Source of the DNA: Metopolophium dirhodum
Taxonomy: Eukaryota > Arthropoda > Insecta > Hemiptera > Aphididae
DNA: 64,000 bases
Assembly: GCF_019925205.1 (NCBI RefSeq)
Contig: NC_083562.1
Span: 19,902,001-19,966,000 of the forward strand
Reading direction: 5' to 3'
Of the stretch, positions 25,801 through 33,930 are shown in pieces. Numbering within the stretch: the stretch's first letter is position 1; each line of letters starts with the position of its first letter. The position numbers were made by a program, and so were the translations under genes. The notes beneath the pieces are model-generated. The model was given only the letters and a program-made list of their open reading frames with translations. It was not told the origin of the DNA and ran no database searches.

Positions 25801-28800
25801 ACCTAGTCATTAGTGTGGTATATAGTAATAAATTAAGATGTCTTGTGATTTTATCCATCAATATTCAATATGCTTTTTTTACTGAATAATAATTATTAAT
25901 TTATGTAGCCCATAAAATGAAATCTCGTAAAAAAATTAAATAGAATGGTATATATTTATCAGTATCGATATCAGATATAATATAGGTAGTATAACTACCG
26001 CAGCGGCCAGTGACGAACTGTGATGGAAGAAGGACGACAGCACTCGACGATGGGGATGGGAGTATACTACTTGCGTCCGAAATTATGATCAGTAGGTGAG
26101 TTGCGTCCCGCAAAAAAAGGTTCGAAAAAGGTCATAGTCTATTTTCGTCCCGGTATACCTTTTTTTATAACGTTATTACGTCCCAAAAGTATCGATTAAT
26201 CAATATCAAAATTTAAATTAAAAAAATTCATGTTTTACATTTTGTCATGATATCCAAACTTATAACCATCAATTATATAAAAACCATTAATCGCGACCAA
26301 TTTAAAACTACACATTTTTTTCATGGCTTAAAAAAAATTAAATATTTAACTAATAAAATAACTTATTTTTTTGAATTTGAATTTGATGAGTGGTATTTGC
26401 GCAGAAACAACTATTGGTCTAATAAGACGAATCGTAGTGAATAAATGTAATATGTGAAAATATAATTTGTACGAGTAAAATACAAAAGATTATCGACGTA
26501 ATAATTGCTATAACTTATCGAATCTAATAACCAATAAGTAGTATTACCTGTGTATACATGTTCCATTGTTCCCATATCTTTTGGCTTCTTCACATAAAAT
26601 AATACCCACATAAGTTATTAATATAAAATGCTATCATAATGTACCTACCTAATTATTAAGGTTTATGAACTATCGATTTTAGTGATTTTGTTAGATAATA
26701 TCGATAATAATTATATAGCCGACTTGCGTCCCGCAAACGGGACGCAAGTTACCGGTCAAATTTACTACCTGAAAAATATACCTTTTTTTGGGACGCAAGT
26801 AACATGCAGCCATGGGGATGTGAAAGATTCTGTAACCTACCTATAAACTTATTAATAGTGAAAGGGGGCTATAACGGCAAATTGACATCGACTGCGGATC
26901 AAAATTAATTATTTTATTATCGTTAGTTATTAGTTGTTATTTTTTTAGTTATTAATCATTTTGAACAATTAGCTTTTTATTTTTTCTAAAACAAAAATAT
27001 ATGTATTTAGTGCAAATACGTAGAGTTGTGCCTTGTACAACTTGTACACAGTTATCTATTAGACAATACTTCGAAATTCTTCAAAAGTACTGAATAGTAA
27101 GATTTCTAAATAAACTTGTCATTTTAAATAAATAAAATCCTATACTTACAAATTTAAAATGTAACGTGAGACTTGTTACACCTAATACACATAACTTAAA
27201 TGTATGGCAATAATTTGGATAATTTAAAACTGAATTAAAGTTTGTTATTATTTCATCGTTTTTATTAGTTGACAATGAAAAACACTGTGCTAATTAATCA
27301 TGTAAATTAAATTACAAGAAATAACTATCACCACTGTTTATCTTGTAGAGTTCTCATACAAATCGATATGTCACACCACCTCTTATTTTAGTCAGCGACT
27401 CGAGCGTGGAAAACTCGCGACAAGCGCAAAAATGATGTGACGCCTCGGTTTTCATTAAATTCAAAAAGCACTTCAAAAAGAGTGTTTTTTATTTTTTACA
27501 TTTAAGGTAATGTTCTTAAAATTAACGGAATAAACACAGAGTTTTAAGGTAAAAAAAAAAATCTTTATTGGGCCATCGCAGTGAGTACACGCATAAATCT
27601 ATACTATATAGTAACCGCATCCATTTCAGAAACACCCTGTATGTATCTTTACTCCGTACAGAAACCTAATAATAAATCACCCTGTATAATGTATATACGC
27701 GCGTCATTACGGTACATACATTACCACATACCACCTATAAATGCATACATATATGATAATACGTATATACATATTTTAATGGGCACGATGGACGACGTAA
27801 AAACGACTCAGGGGCGTCGGCGGCGAATAATGCGGTTGTGCCGAAGCCCGTCCCGTTTTTTTTTTTATTTTTTATAACCCCGTCGTTGTAATCGCGAGAC
27901 TATAAACTATATATTATATACATATATTTATCGTTATTTATTTTTATACACTTTAATACACCAATAACACCAGACGCATATTTTACATGCCACCGTGATT
28001 TTTTTTTTTCGTCGTTAATACTACTTTTTTTCCCCCGTCGATATAATACGCGACAACATTTATATAGTGTTCGTATATTATAAAAAAACACCAATACATA
28101 ATAATATACCACGTGCAATGTGCATAGACTATAATATACAATCAATCGATTTTATTTACTAAAATATGTATGTACAAAAAAAATTACGGAAAACAACCAC
28201 CGTGGAAGTGTGTGAGTATACGTTTTGTGGTTAGCATTATTATATGGTATATGGATACCTAAATAATATTCGCATATTATACACAGTAATATGCAGTATC
28301 ATAATTCGTCGATGACGAATACTATACAGGATTATAACGACAAACATATTGTGCTGATACGGCAAATTATTATTATTATATATACTAATACACGGGATAA
28401 TTTTGTGTTTATACTTTATTATGAGCCAGCGATTTTTGCCGAAGATTTTAATAGTGAATTCGATTTCGGTTTTTTTGCCAGCCTGCATTATTATTTTATA
28501 CCTATATGATATGAATATTGAATCGTTTAAGATTTCTGACTACTCAACGGTTTCTCCTTTTTTGTCATTGGGATTATTTTAAACGCAATCTATATAATAA
28601 TTTTAAATCCACGTTCTGGACTTTGATTTACAATAGGACTTATATAGTTGTATACGTATAATTATTTAATATATTTTAAACATAAATCAATTTTTTATTA
28701 AAAATACCATACAAGTTATTTTTGGTTAAAATTTAGTTAACAACACTACAAAAAAATATATTTTAATACATTTATGTACCTATAATAATATATTATATAC

Positions 28801-31800
28801 CTTATATAATAATATGAAAATAAAGGTGCTATAAATTATTCATGAAAAAATTATAACTACCACATAAGTAAATAAGTTATTCAAGTTATAGATATAATCC
28901 TTAAAACTTTAACTAAATCAATCAGAATACCTATTTAAATTCTAAAACCAAAACTATATTATTTTAATTTTACTATTATTTAAAAGAAAATTGCATTTAA
29001 CATCTATTTTTAGATTGTTGTGATCGCCACCCGTCAACATAAACTTTCACCGAGTACAAAGATTCGTTGATAAGTATAATCATTTAAATTAACCGACAAC
29101 AACAAATTAGTTATTCTTGATAACTAATAGGTACAAATCTCAATATTAACAATTATTTAAAAATAATATTATAATTTATGGTGGAAAATAGTTTAGTAAA
29201 ATCATTAATCATCAATATTATGGTATAATACTATGATCCAACAAAAACAGCCAATGTTTCATTATATCTTAATTATTACCTAGGTAAACTGTAACACCGA
29301 TAGGTATATAGGTGATTCACCGAGCATGCCACCTTTATATTTTTATTTAATAATGAATTTATATAAATTCTGATTTTTAAGTTCTTGAGATTTTTTGTAT
29401 TACTTACTTATCCTAAGTATTCTGTAGCGATACAAACTTCTTTTTTTCAAACCAAAACCGCCATGTTTTACTGTAAATTATTTCGTGGATAATTTTTTTT
29501 TAATATTTATATATGTAAATATTTATAATTAAAAATTCTAACAAGTAATTTTCAGCTATTAAAATGTTTATATTAAGTATACCAGTCCTTAATTATTGTT
29601 TTTCCAAAAGTATAAAATATATGTTATATCTATGGATGTAGTATTTATATTATATATTTACCTGTATCATTTTTATATTTTATAAATATTCATAGATTAA
29701 TATAAATTATATTATCTATTAACATTTTCATATTACCATAGTCCCCATATCTTCCAAATCCATTACCGTGGACCTAATATCCTAATCCTTAGTAAACAAA
29801 GTTAAATAACTCAAAAACCACTAGTCCAAATTTTGATTTTGATTTTGATTCGTCTTTATCCACTAAATAATTTATTGTATAAAATGGAAGTTGTCATTTG
29901 AAAAATAGAAGTTTGTATCTCCACAGACCACGGGACGTTCCTTAAATAGTACGAAAAATCTCAAGTAGGTATTTGAAAATACAATCATTAAGTATGTATA
30001 TTAAAAAATTCCAAAAATTTGAGTTTTAATAATTGCATTATTGAACAAGAAAATGAATCAGCAATAAGCATGTTTGATGAATCACCTTATATAATATGTT
30101 CGAACACAATTCATATTCATAGCTGCTTTATAAAACTTAATTAATATTTCAACAAAATATAAATATAAAATACAAATTCATATACACCAATCAGTGTTTT
30201 ATTTTTATCCAAGACTTAAAACATTTCAATGTTGTTGTTAAAATTGTTTTTTATATGTATTAAAAGTATAATATTGTTATAATATAATGTATATTTATTG
30301 TTATTTATAAAATGTTAGTAGGTTATTTTACTTTTGAAAAAAATTAATATGTTTGTATTTCGTTTACCACTAGTATACACGTACTAAGGTTAGGTTAGGT
30401 TAGGTTAGGTTTCACCCGAAAACAGAACGATTTATAAATAACATGTGTGTTTCTTTTACGTTGTGGTTTAATGCTAATGAACCGATTTCCAAATAAATTC
30501 TTTTGTGATTCGAAATCTAAAATCTATTGTATGTTCGTATACTGCAAAACTGGTTCTTTCCGTATGTTTAGCATGTAATACATATATCGGACTTCAGGAG
30601 AGAACCTGAGAACGTATTCTAATATAGGTACTTAGTGTATTTTATAATTTATAGGGCACCTACTGCAATAGTGCAATTACGTGTCAAATTCTGTGTAAAA
30701 CCTAAATTAATGATAATATTATTAATTATTATGTAGTTAGTTATACCTACCACACTACCTAATACACGACATTTTGAGTTTTGAAAATTGTTTGACATCA
30801 AATTATAATAATAACTTATTATTAATTATTATTTATTACAGATTTATAATAAAACAATTATATTATTAACAGATACTTGTTAAGGCACAAATAATAGCTT
30901 AGTACGTACATGTTGAATCGTTATGACAAGTAAGTAAGCAACAGAACTAATTCGATAGCACGACAGAGAATTTATAAATGATTTATATTTATCAGACTAC
31001 ACCCATAAGAAACACTATAATTATTGCCATCATACCGTATTCGAGTTAGTATGGTTGGCTACTTAGCTACATCTAACGAGTAATGTCAGTTTAAATAAAA
31101 CACAATTTTATACCCTTTTTAGTGCCTACCCAATTAAGATTATATATGTGTAATTTAGGTAGATATTTCCAGTGACCATTTTATTCATTTTTTAATGCGT
31201 ATATAGTAGTTAATGAAACCCTATTGTTATTTCCAATTTATGTCGACTGATCGGCAATGATAATATTTGAAGCAGAAAAAAACGATTACTTATTTATTTT
31301 TGTTTACCTTATACAAACAGTAAACACTTACATCATAACATTATAATATATACCTAGAGAACCTTACAAAATAATAAGCTATAACGCACTTAGTATTATT
31401 CATATTTCTTAATAATATTAGGTACGCATTGTATGTTTAGTGCTTACATTTTCAAAATTAAAAATTAAAGATATCACCGTTTTATAGCTACAATTGCTTA
31501 GGTAAAACACATACTTGTAATTGTCATATACTTGAAAATGTTTTTTAAAACTAAATATCTAGGAATTATCTTTGACCAGAATCTTAAATGGAAAGAGAAC
31601 CTAACCATATTATATTTGTAGTTGTATGGGAAAGTTATTTTATAATTTAGAATATTAAAAAAAATTCATAATCTTCATAATATTAGGATGATTTACATTT
31701 CACTAGTTAAATCAATAATAAACTATGGAATATGTATTTGTGGCTTAGCTTTTAAACCATACCTTTACTAACTGAGCATAACTTTATAAAACTTGTTAAG

Positions 31801-33691
31801 AATAATTTTAAATAACCCTAGACTTTACTCAGTTAGTTTTCTTAATAAATTATTATTATTTTATTTTAAAAACGAGGTCCGAGAAGAGCAAAGACCCGTT
31901 GCACATAAATTTCTCGTTAAGTAAAAAAAATCACTAAATCTCTTTGATGAAAACCCAGACAAAGAACAGCCGTCTAAATGGCTATCATTTAATTTACATC
32001 TAATTGAATCGTGTAAACCGTACACGTATATAAAATATTATAATTTATAATTTATTGTAATAAATTAATGGGATACACTGCTGATACGTAGGTGCAGTTG
32101 CGTCGTTTCACGTCATCATTGATTGCGAAAATATGCAAATAATAATTATATCGGAAACTATCAACCCCGTTGTCACTTATGGATATGTGTAAGCAGGAAC
32201 CGATGGCATTGCTCGCGAGTTATCTCGATAAGTGTTGACATGGGTTGGATAGCGTGTAAAACATCAGTTTAAATATGCTCATAACTCACTTAAAAATTAA
32301 AATATCAAAAAAAAACACTTCCATAAAACACATAAATATGATGTTACCTTTAAGTTTAATAGTAGGTGCTTGAGTATTCACTTTAATATTAAAAATAACG
32401 ATGCAAATTGAGCACTGCTAATTAGTAAGATGTAGACAACACATGCGATTGAGACATCCTTTTCAAATATAGTTAATATATGTGTAAAAACATAAATCCT
32501 AAAACACTAGGTTTGGTTAGTAATTCGGTAATAAAAGAGGACGATTATAACTCGGTCCGATAATTTTTAAGCCTATACTATTTTTTAAATTAAATATTTA
32601 TCCCCAACGGCCAATACTCGTATTAAATACATCAGTGTGGTTGAATAAAGGTATCCGGTGACCCATACTTCGAATGCAACCAAATTATGTTTCTCGAATT
32701 CATAGTGACTAAAAATTGTAGTATATTTTGTTTTATTTCTATTTTACTAATCAAAACTAATTCACATTACATTTTTCCATTTTTGGTAGTTGGAAACAAT
32801 TCTAACGAAATTACGTATCGTGTTATTTTCGTTACATTACTATACTCAATACTCATATACACTCACCCTCACTCGTTCGTCGAACGATGTCGCTGACTGA
32901 ACTTTCAGTCGGACGATTAATGGTTTTTATGACATAGTCTCGTCATAAGTGTTGTAACTTCAAATGTCTGGCAAAACTTTCAGTCAGCCCACTTCCTTCA
33001 ATGGACAATATTTACCGATTAGAAAGCTTATTAGGAGGCGTATAACATTTTATTGGCTATCACTATTCACTACATTATTACTATTGAGTATTTATTTCAC
33101 ATTAACCTACGCTTGTCGTACTGGCTACGCATGGTAAGGACATATCGTGTTTTTCGTAATTAAATATAAACCCTACTTGTAGGTATAAGATTGTACGTAT
33201 GTTGATTAATCGTGGCCGATGGTCACTATGCCTACACTTAAATATTTATGCTTAAAATTTTAAAATTGATTGATGAAATGAATGGCAATACTTGTAACAC
33301 CGTTAATCCTGGTATACAGCTACGCCTGTCGTGTCACGTCCACAAGTTAGGCTCGACAGGACTTTGGAAATTTCCAGGTAGATGCGATGGTTAGTAGTGA
33401 ATGATACACTACTATTACAACGGTCAACCGGAATACGATAAAAGGCACACGACATGGCAGACGGCGTAGCTGTGAACCCGGCTTAAGTGTACGCGTGCGG
33501 GTACGTACTTTGGGCTGTTCAGCGGCGATCTGACGGTAACATTTGGCGAAACAACGCGCATCGCGCACCGGATCACCAACGGACGCGGCTACTGCATCAG
33601 CGGCGGCGGCGGCGGCGGTGGCAAAGATCGCGGTAGACAATACGAGATACCGCTGCAACGAGACGGAAGACGATCGCGCGCGGCACGGCAT
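10708..33691 (-). CDS. Kal1: Anosmin-1 homologue, 7 exons found (WAP + three FnIII domains)
   Basis: Secreted extracellular-matrix protein of the anosmin-1 (Kallmann syndrome protein) family; in animals studied it binds heparan sulfate and modulates FGF-type signalling and neurite or epithelial morphogenesis (family knowledge). Exons on the minus strand: 33691-33509, 24595-24391, 20439-20119, 18488-18298, 12543-12414, 11482-11286, 10833-10708. All boundaries are GT/AG and the phases (0,1,1,0,1,0) chain into one 451-codon frame including the stop. Order: signal peptide about 1-38; cysteines 47, 51, 62 and 66; WAP domain about 73-122 with all eight cysteines; FnIII at about 131-232, 238-343 and 350-449. 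Human anosmin has four FnIII domains, so this is shorter. The human cysteine-rich region has more cysteines than seen here, so one in-phase exon in the 8.9-kb first intron may be missing from my model. Intron 4 contains a divergent nested gene. Family assignment is strong; the exon count is less certain. Confidence 0.88.
11286..11482 (-). CDS. Kal1: Anosmin exon 6: first half of third FnIII domain
   Basis: 197 bp, acceptor TTTCAG and donor GTGAGT (11285-11280), phase 1 in and 0 out. It encodes ARLSWRPVTMTLKKFHYTLS and then WSSKDCND, which is the anosmin-like pattern LSW-x-P-V ... FHYTLSWS. The open frame continues past the donor into the intron for about 60 codons, but that extension is AT-rich and has no FnIII character. 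Confidence 0.86.
12414..12543 (-). CDS. Kal1: Anosmin exon 5: second half of second FnIII domain
   Basis: 130 bp, acceptor CTAG and donor GTGAAT (12413-12408), phase 0 in and 1 out. It reads DILRFTIKKLNSNSEYFLQV followed by QAISEFGRKRF, the E-F-G strands of FnIII (L-x-x-N-x-x-Y-x-L-x-V-x-A). It completes the domain begun in exon 4 without a gap. Only 187 bp separate it from the start codon of the nested opposite-strand gene. Confidence 0.88.
12731..12805 (+). CDS. Trunk/PTTH-like exon 1: N-terminal half of signal peptide
   Basis: ATG at 12731 starts MRPQYIHFIRTMHVV and ends at a strong GTAAGTAC donor (12806). A second ATG (residue 12) would also give a usable signal sequence. It was accepted as exon 1 because its phase-0 end joins exon 2 in frame and the join completes a hydrophobic signal sequence that exon 2 alone lacks. 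It lies antisense within anosmin intron 4. An AT-rich stretch with TATATATT-like sequence lies about 50-60 bp upstream. Confidence 0.68.
12731..16028 (+). CDS. Trunk/PTTH-family cystine-knot ligand precursor, 2 exons, nested in anosmin intron 4
   Basis: Exon 1 is 12731-12805 (25 codons, donor TAC|GTAAGT); exon 2 is 15447-16028 (acceptor CACTAG|GCG, stop TAA). Both are phase 0, giving 218 residues. The hydrophobic core of the signal peptide (about residues 13-37) is assembled across the junction: VVLGSISIWTLY from exon 1 and ALVSCVSVSCLS from exon 2. A Gln/Arg/His-rich spacer (73-123) with a dibasic KR at 116-117 precedes a C-terminal domain with six cysteines: CNC (137, 139), C162, C167 and CYC (213, 215). 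The pattern CNC ... ENHYPKE ... TC ... LC ... LPDEL ... W ... VNITVACYC is that of Trunk and prothoracicotropic hormone, ligands of Torso (family knowledge). Two N-glycosylation sites are visible (138, 208). Trunk versus PTTH cannot be decided here. An AATAAA overlaps the stop (16024-16029). Confidence 0.8.
14417..14454. repeat. Short hairpin in anosmin intron 4 / Trunk-like intron 1
   Basis: Arms AGAATATATTAAATCTAT and ATAGATTTAATGTATTCT pair with one mismatch around a two-base loop. Flanking AT dinucleotide runs extend the symmetry. Likely a small inverted-repeat element or chance in AT-rich DNA. Confidence 0.5.
15447..16028 (+). CDS. Trunk/PTTH-like exon 2: pro-region and cystine-knot domain
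   Basis: An in-frame stop (TAG, 15444-15446) is itself the acceptor AG, so the frame cannot extend further upstream unspliced; the first internal ATG is at 15483. GC content is about 55-60 percent in an AT-rich intron, a clear coding island. It contains the repetitive Gln-rich spacer and the whole cysteine-rich C-terminus. A poly(C) tract (15380-15397) lies just upstream. Minus-strand Leu/Val/Cys-rich open frames here are shadows of the CAG-type repeats. Confidence 0.85.
   Translation, partial: ALVSCVSVSCLSMAKKVRWELVYDPMPNDESFDRFAAVDHHATVNLIQQRDEQQQQRDEQQKWRHREEQRQWRHRNEQQQRHHHHQQQQQKRDEWQQHKYADTLSVAASEACNCTEVPLVHSLTENHYPKELMSVTCSGNLCKTAWYSVPVLLKSNTQQVENQDDLPDELQQNVNHWKFDSVNITVACYCSIK
15588..15740 (+). 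repeat. Imperfect CAG/CGGGACGAG coding repeat (Gln/Arg/Asp/His-rich)
   Basis: Inside the Trunk/PTTH-like pro-region the units QQRDEQQ, WRHREEQ, WRHRNEQ and HHHHQQQQQKRDE recur, encoded by interspersed CAG/CAA/CGG/GAC codons. The mixed codons argue for an older, partly stabilised repeat. It probably varies in length between individuals. A basic pair (KR) at its C-terminal end is a possible processing site. Confidence 0.8.
16603..16790 (+). pseudogene. Decayed tandem copy of the Trunk/PTTH-like gene 3' end
   Basis: The reading frame gives INHWQFDFVRIPVACFC, a clear match to VNHWKFDSVNITVACYC at the end of the intact gene 570 bp upstream. Homology continues through the stop region into the 3' flank: ACCTATATTATATCTTCATTAT and the TTTCGCTGTTTCGGTTCATC stretch match 16050-16110. 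One base is missing near the stop, so the stop is out of frame. The N-glycosylation site is lost (RIPV for NITV). No upstream exon-like sequence of the copy is visible at 16030-16600. Best read as a truncated tandem duplicate. Confidence 0.75.
17080..17235 (-). repeat. Repeat family X fragment
   Basis: On the minus strand it matches 35755-35900: TTAGATTCT, ATGTATTGGTTTTACAAAGA, TTTTTTTTGGGTCTGTCATC, and AAAAGTGAATCTAGTTGGT. Confidence 0.6.
17836..17930 (+). repeat. Fragment of the CAGGGTGATTCACC repeat family
   Basis: ATACAGGGCATGCTC...CACCCTATTTTTTC and TAATAATGAATTTA...TCTAATTTTTAGAACTT align with the left end of the element at 29307-30091. Confidence 0.45.
18298..18488 (-). CDS. Kal1: Anosmin exon 4: first half of second FnIII domain
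   Basis: 191 bp, acceptor GTTGCAG before it and GTGAGT donor after it (18297-18292). Enters in phase 1 and leaves in phase 0. It encodes PPGPPQDLMVSSLKW, then CVLSWRPP and VRKYKVFISV, the A-C strands of an FnIII domain with core Trp in the LSWRPP context common in anosmins. The domain is completed by exon 5. Confidence 0.9.
19894..20020 (+). repeat. Possible hAT-MITE relic rich in ATCTAGATA words
   Basis: CCAGTGTTGTTCAATAGCTAG followed by TCATCTAGAATAATCTAGAT and TATCTTTATCTTATACAG resembles the element at 40616-41090. It lies within anosmin intron 3 about 100 bp from the exon 3 donor. Confidence 0.4.
20119..20439 (-). CDS. Kal1: Anosmin exon 3: first fibronectin type III domain
   Basis: 321 bp between CAG acceptor (20442-20440) and GTAAGT donor (20118-20113). 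Phase 1 in and phase 1 out, one exon for a whole domain. It starts LPDVPNVVAVSDYGKALVVEW, with the FnIII core tryptophan, and ends with WFQFRVAAVNENGTSGYSPP, the typical F and G strand pattern of FnIII (Y/F-x-F-x-V-x-A-x-N-x-x-G). The upstream single base g joins gt here to make the Gly codon, which supports the junction. Confidence 0.92.
21363..21672. mobile_element. Foldback MITE in anosmin intron 2
   Basis: Long imperfect inverted repeat: the left arm GTTACAACCATCG...TCTACCGAAATGAATCTC...AACAGCTGGAGACTTAGCGC is mirrored by GCGTAAGTCTCCAGCTGTT...GAGATTCATTTCGGTAGA...CGTGGTTACAAC. Spacer about 75 bp. No ORF. Confidence 0.75.
21711..22125 (+). mobile_element. 5'-truncated non-LTR retrotransposon (LINE) 3' end
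   Basis: Frame starting RIGHTWLTHKHLMTKTNPEP and continuing YLLCGETPSVKHIILCFCRE is the hallmark C-terminus of Jockey/R1-type LINE polyproteins (zinc-knuckle-like C-x2-C...H...C after the RT/RNase H region). Coding remnant stops at 21960. A 3' UTR and a TAAATAATAAATAAAAA-type tail follow to about 22125. Only the last roughly 80 codons remain, so it is a dead insertion in anosmin intron 2. Confidence 0.75.
22130..23341. other. Anosmin intron 2 segment: no gene recognised
   Basis: AT-rich. 22558-22580 (GCCGGGGCCCGGTGCAC) resembles the end of the TTAA-flanked MITE family and may be a terminal scrap of another copy. Frames at 22531-22749 and 23082-23426 on the minus strand overlap repeat sequence and show no domain. 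Confidence 0.4.
23342..23828. mobile_element. TTAA-flanked MITE, copy 2
   Basis: TTAA at both ends; ends TTAAGGCACCCGGTGCCAA and, reversed, TTAAGGGGCCCGGTACCAG. Aligns along its length with 1306-1832, including GTTTTTCAATATTTTAATCT. Located in anosmin intron 2, about 560 bp from the WAP exon. Confidence 0.78.
24391..24595 (-). CDS. Kal1: Anosmin exon 2: WAP domain
   Basis: 205 bp, acceptor TTTTTGTCCGCAG just upstream and GTACGT donor downstream (24390-24385), entering in phase 0 and leaving in phase 1. It encodes C-YSG-C, then KPGECP and a full whey-acidic-protein four-disulfide core: cysteines at residues 78, 93, 97, 103, 109, 110, 114 and 118, including the diagnostic adjacent pair in EYKCCRHSCG and the closing GITCQQP. 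The KPG-x-CP opening and the WAP-then-FnIII order identify anosmin rather than a free-standing WAP inhibitor. The plus-strand open frame across this exon is a shadow. Confidence 0.92.
24687..25282. mobile_element. pogo/Tigger-type non-autonomous element beside the WAP exon
   Basis: Left end CAGTGAAACATCCACTAACG and right end, reversed, CAGTGAAACCTCTGAATAGC match over the first nine bases and in most of the rest. The word AATAGCGGAC recurs inside the left part. The right end is followed by TA; the left flank is not a clean TA. It begins 91 bp upstream of the acceptor of the anosmin WAP exon, inside intron 1. Confidence 0.72.
25283..26049. other. Anosmin intron 1 segment, no exon recognised
   Basis: AT-rich, with a 13-base poly(C) run (25572-25584). 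I looked for the expected cysteine-rich anosmin exon on the minus strand and did not find one. Confidence 0.4.
26050..26820. mobile_element. Mutator-like (MULE) element with 9-bp target duplication
   Basis: A perfect 9-bp direct repeat ATGGGGATG (26050-26058 and 26812-26820) flanks a 753-bp insert. Insert ends are GGAGTATACTACTTGCGTCC and, reversed, GGCTGCATGTTACTTGCGTC, with the shared core ACTTGCGTCC; GCGTCCCGCAAA recurs sub-terminally. A 9-bp duplication is typical of MULEs. Small frames inside (26247-26444 plus, 26411-26611 minus) show no transposase motif, so it is non-autonomous. Confidence 0.7.
26821..29306. other. Anosmin intron 1 segment, no exon recognised
   Basis: Mixed AT-rich DNA. 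27380-27440 and 27780-27860 are locally GC-rich, without a frame carrying a domain. Several 60-80-codon frames (27581-27877 plus, 27900-28145 minus, 28240-28488 both strands) have chance-like composition. Confidence 0.4.
29307..30091. mobile_element. Inverted-repeat element of the GGTGATTCACC family
   Basis: Left end TATAGGTGATTCACCGAGCA and right end, reversed, ATAAGGTGATTCATCAAACA. The interior from about 29800 (CCAAATTTTGATTTTGATT...GAAGTTTGTATCTCCACAG) matches 37540-37660, so this is a complete copy of a dispersed family. No ORF. Confidence 0.65.
30386..30411 (+). repeat. Short interstitial (TTAGG)n tract
   Basis: Four perfect GGTTA units plus partial ends. TTAGG is the ancestral insect telomere repeat, retained in aphids. 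The tract is short enough to be a chance microsatellite. Confidence 0.7.
31545..32015 (+). pseudogene. Degraded LINE reverse-transcriptase fragment
   Basis: Broken frames read KTKYLGIIFDQNLKWKENL, then MGKLFYNLR, then IRMIYISLVKSIINYGICIC and GLAF. This is the C-terminal RT/thumb signature of non-LTR retrotransposons (KYLGI-x-x-D-x-x-L-x-W; Y-x-S-L-x-x-S-x-x-x-YGI). Many stops and shifts; inactive. Lies in anosmin intron 1. Confidence 0.72.
32020..33508. other. Anosmin intron 1, 5' part: no exon recognised
   Basis: Contains a palindromic motif near 32890-32912 (CTGACTGAACTTTCAGTCGG), echoed near 32975 (AAAACTTTCAGTCAGCCC), which suggests a repeat end. No frame with clustered cysteines was found on the minus strand. 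Confidence 0.4.
33509..33691 (-). CDS. Kal1: Anosmin exon 1: signal peptide and start of cysteine-rich region
   Basis: ATG at 33691 opens 61 codons ending at a GTACGT donor (33508-33503), phase 0. Residues about 13-39 are a long hydrophobic Ala-rich signal sequence, followed by the motif ARCFAKCYRQ. This matches the position and C-x3-C spacing of the first cysteine pair of the vertebrate anosmin cysteine-rich region. Reading on past the donor gives only intron-like sequence. GC content is far above the surroundings because the exon sits in a CpG-rich promoter block. Confidence 0.82.
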
Positions 33692-33793
33692 GATGGCGCA
33701 GTCAAAGTGCAGGCGCTAGTGTGATGCGTTTCTGTCGCGTTCCAAACTGGTGTACGCGTGTGTCGGCTGTGTGCAATACGCGGCGGCTGCAGC

Positions 33794-33801
33794 CTATATA
33801 A
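33794..33801 (-). promoter_or_regulatory. Candidate TATA box for the anosmin gene
   Basis: On the minus strand the sequence GGTTATATAGGC lies about 103 bp upstream of the anosmin ATG, inside a CpG-rich block (about 33.35-34.1 kb). A start site some 25-30 bp downstream would leave a 5' UTR of roughly 75-80 nt. The motif is nearly symmetric and reads TATATAA on the plus strand as well, so orientation comes only from the adjacent gene. Inference only; no transcript evidence. Confidence 0.35.
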
Positions 33802-33867
33802 CCATTCGGGACGGCGACGGATGCGTTAGCGCGCGTCGTCGGCGGCGTCGGCGGGTATTCCAGACAG

Positions 33868-33930
33868 CACCACCACTACTACCACCACCGCCACCGCCAT
33901 CACCACCACCGCCGTCGCCGCCGACGCCGA
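33868..33930 (+). repeat. CCACCG/CCGCCG simple repeat in the anosmin promoter region
   Basis: Runs of CCACCACCG and CCGCCGACG units upstream of the anosmin start. The Pro-rich plus-strand frame and Gly-rich minus-strand frame over it are consequences of the repeat. Confidence 0.75.
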
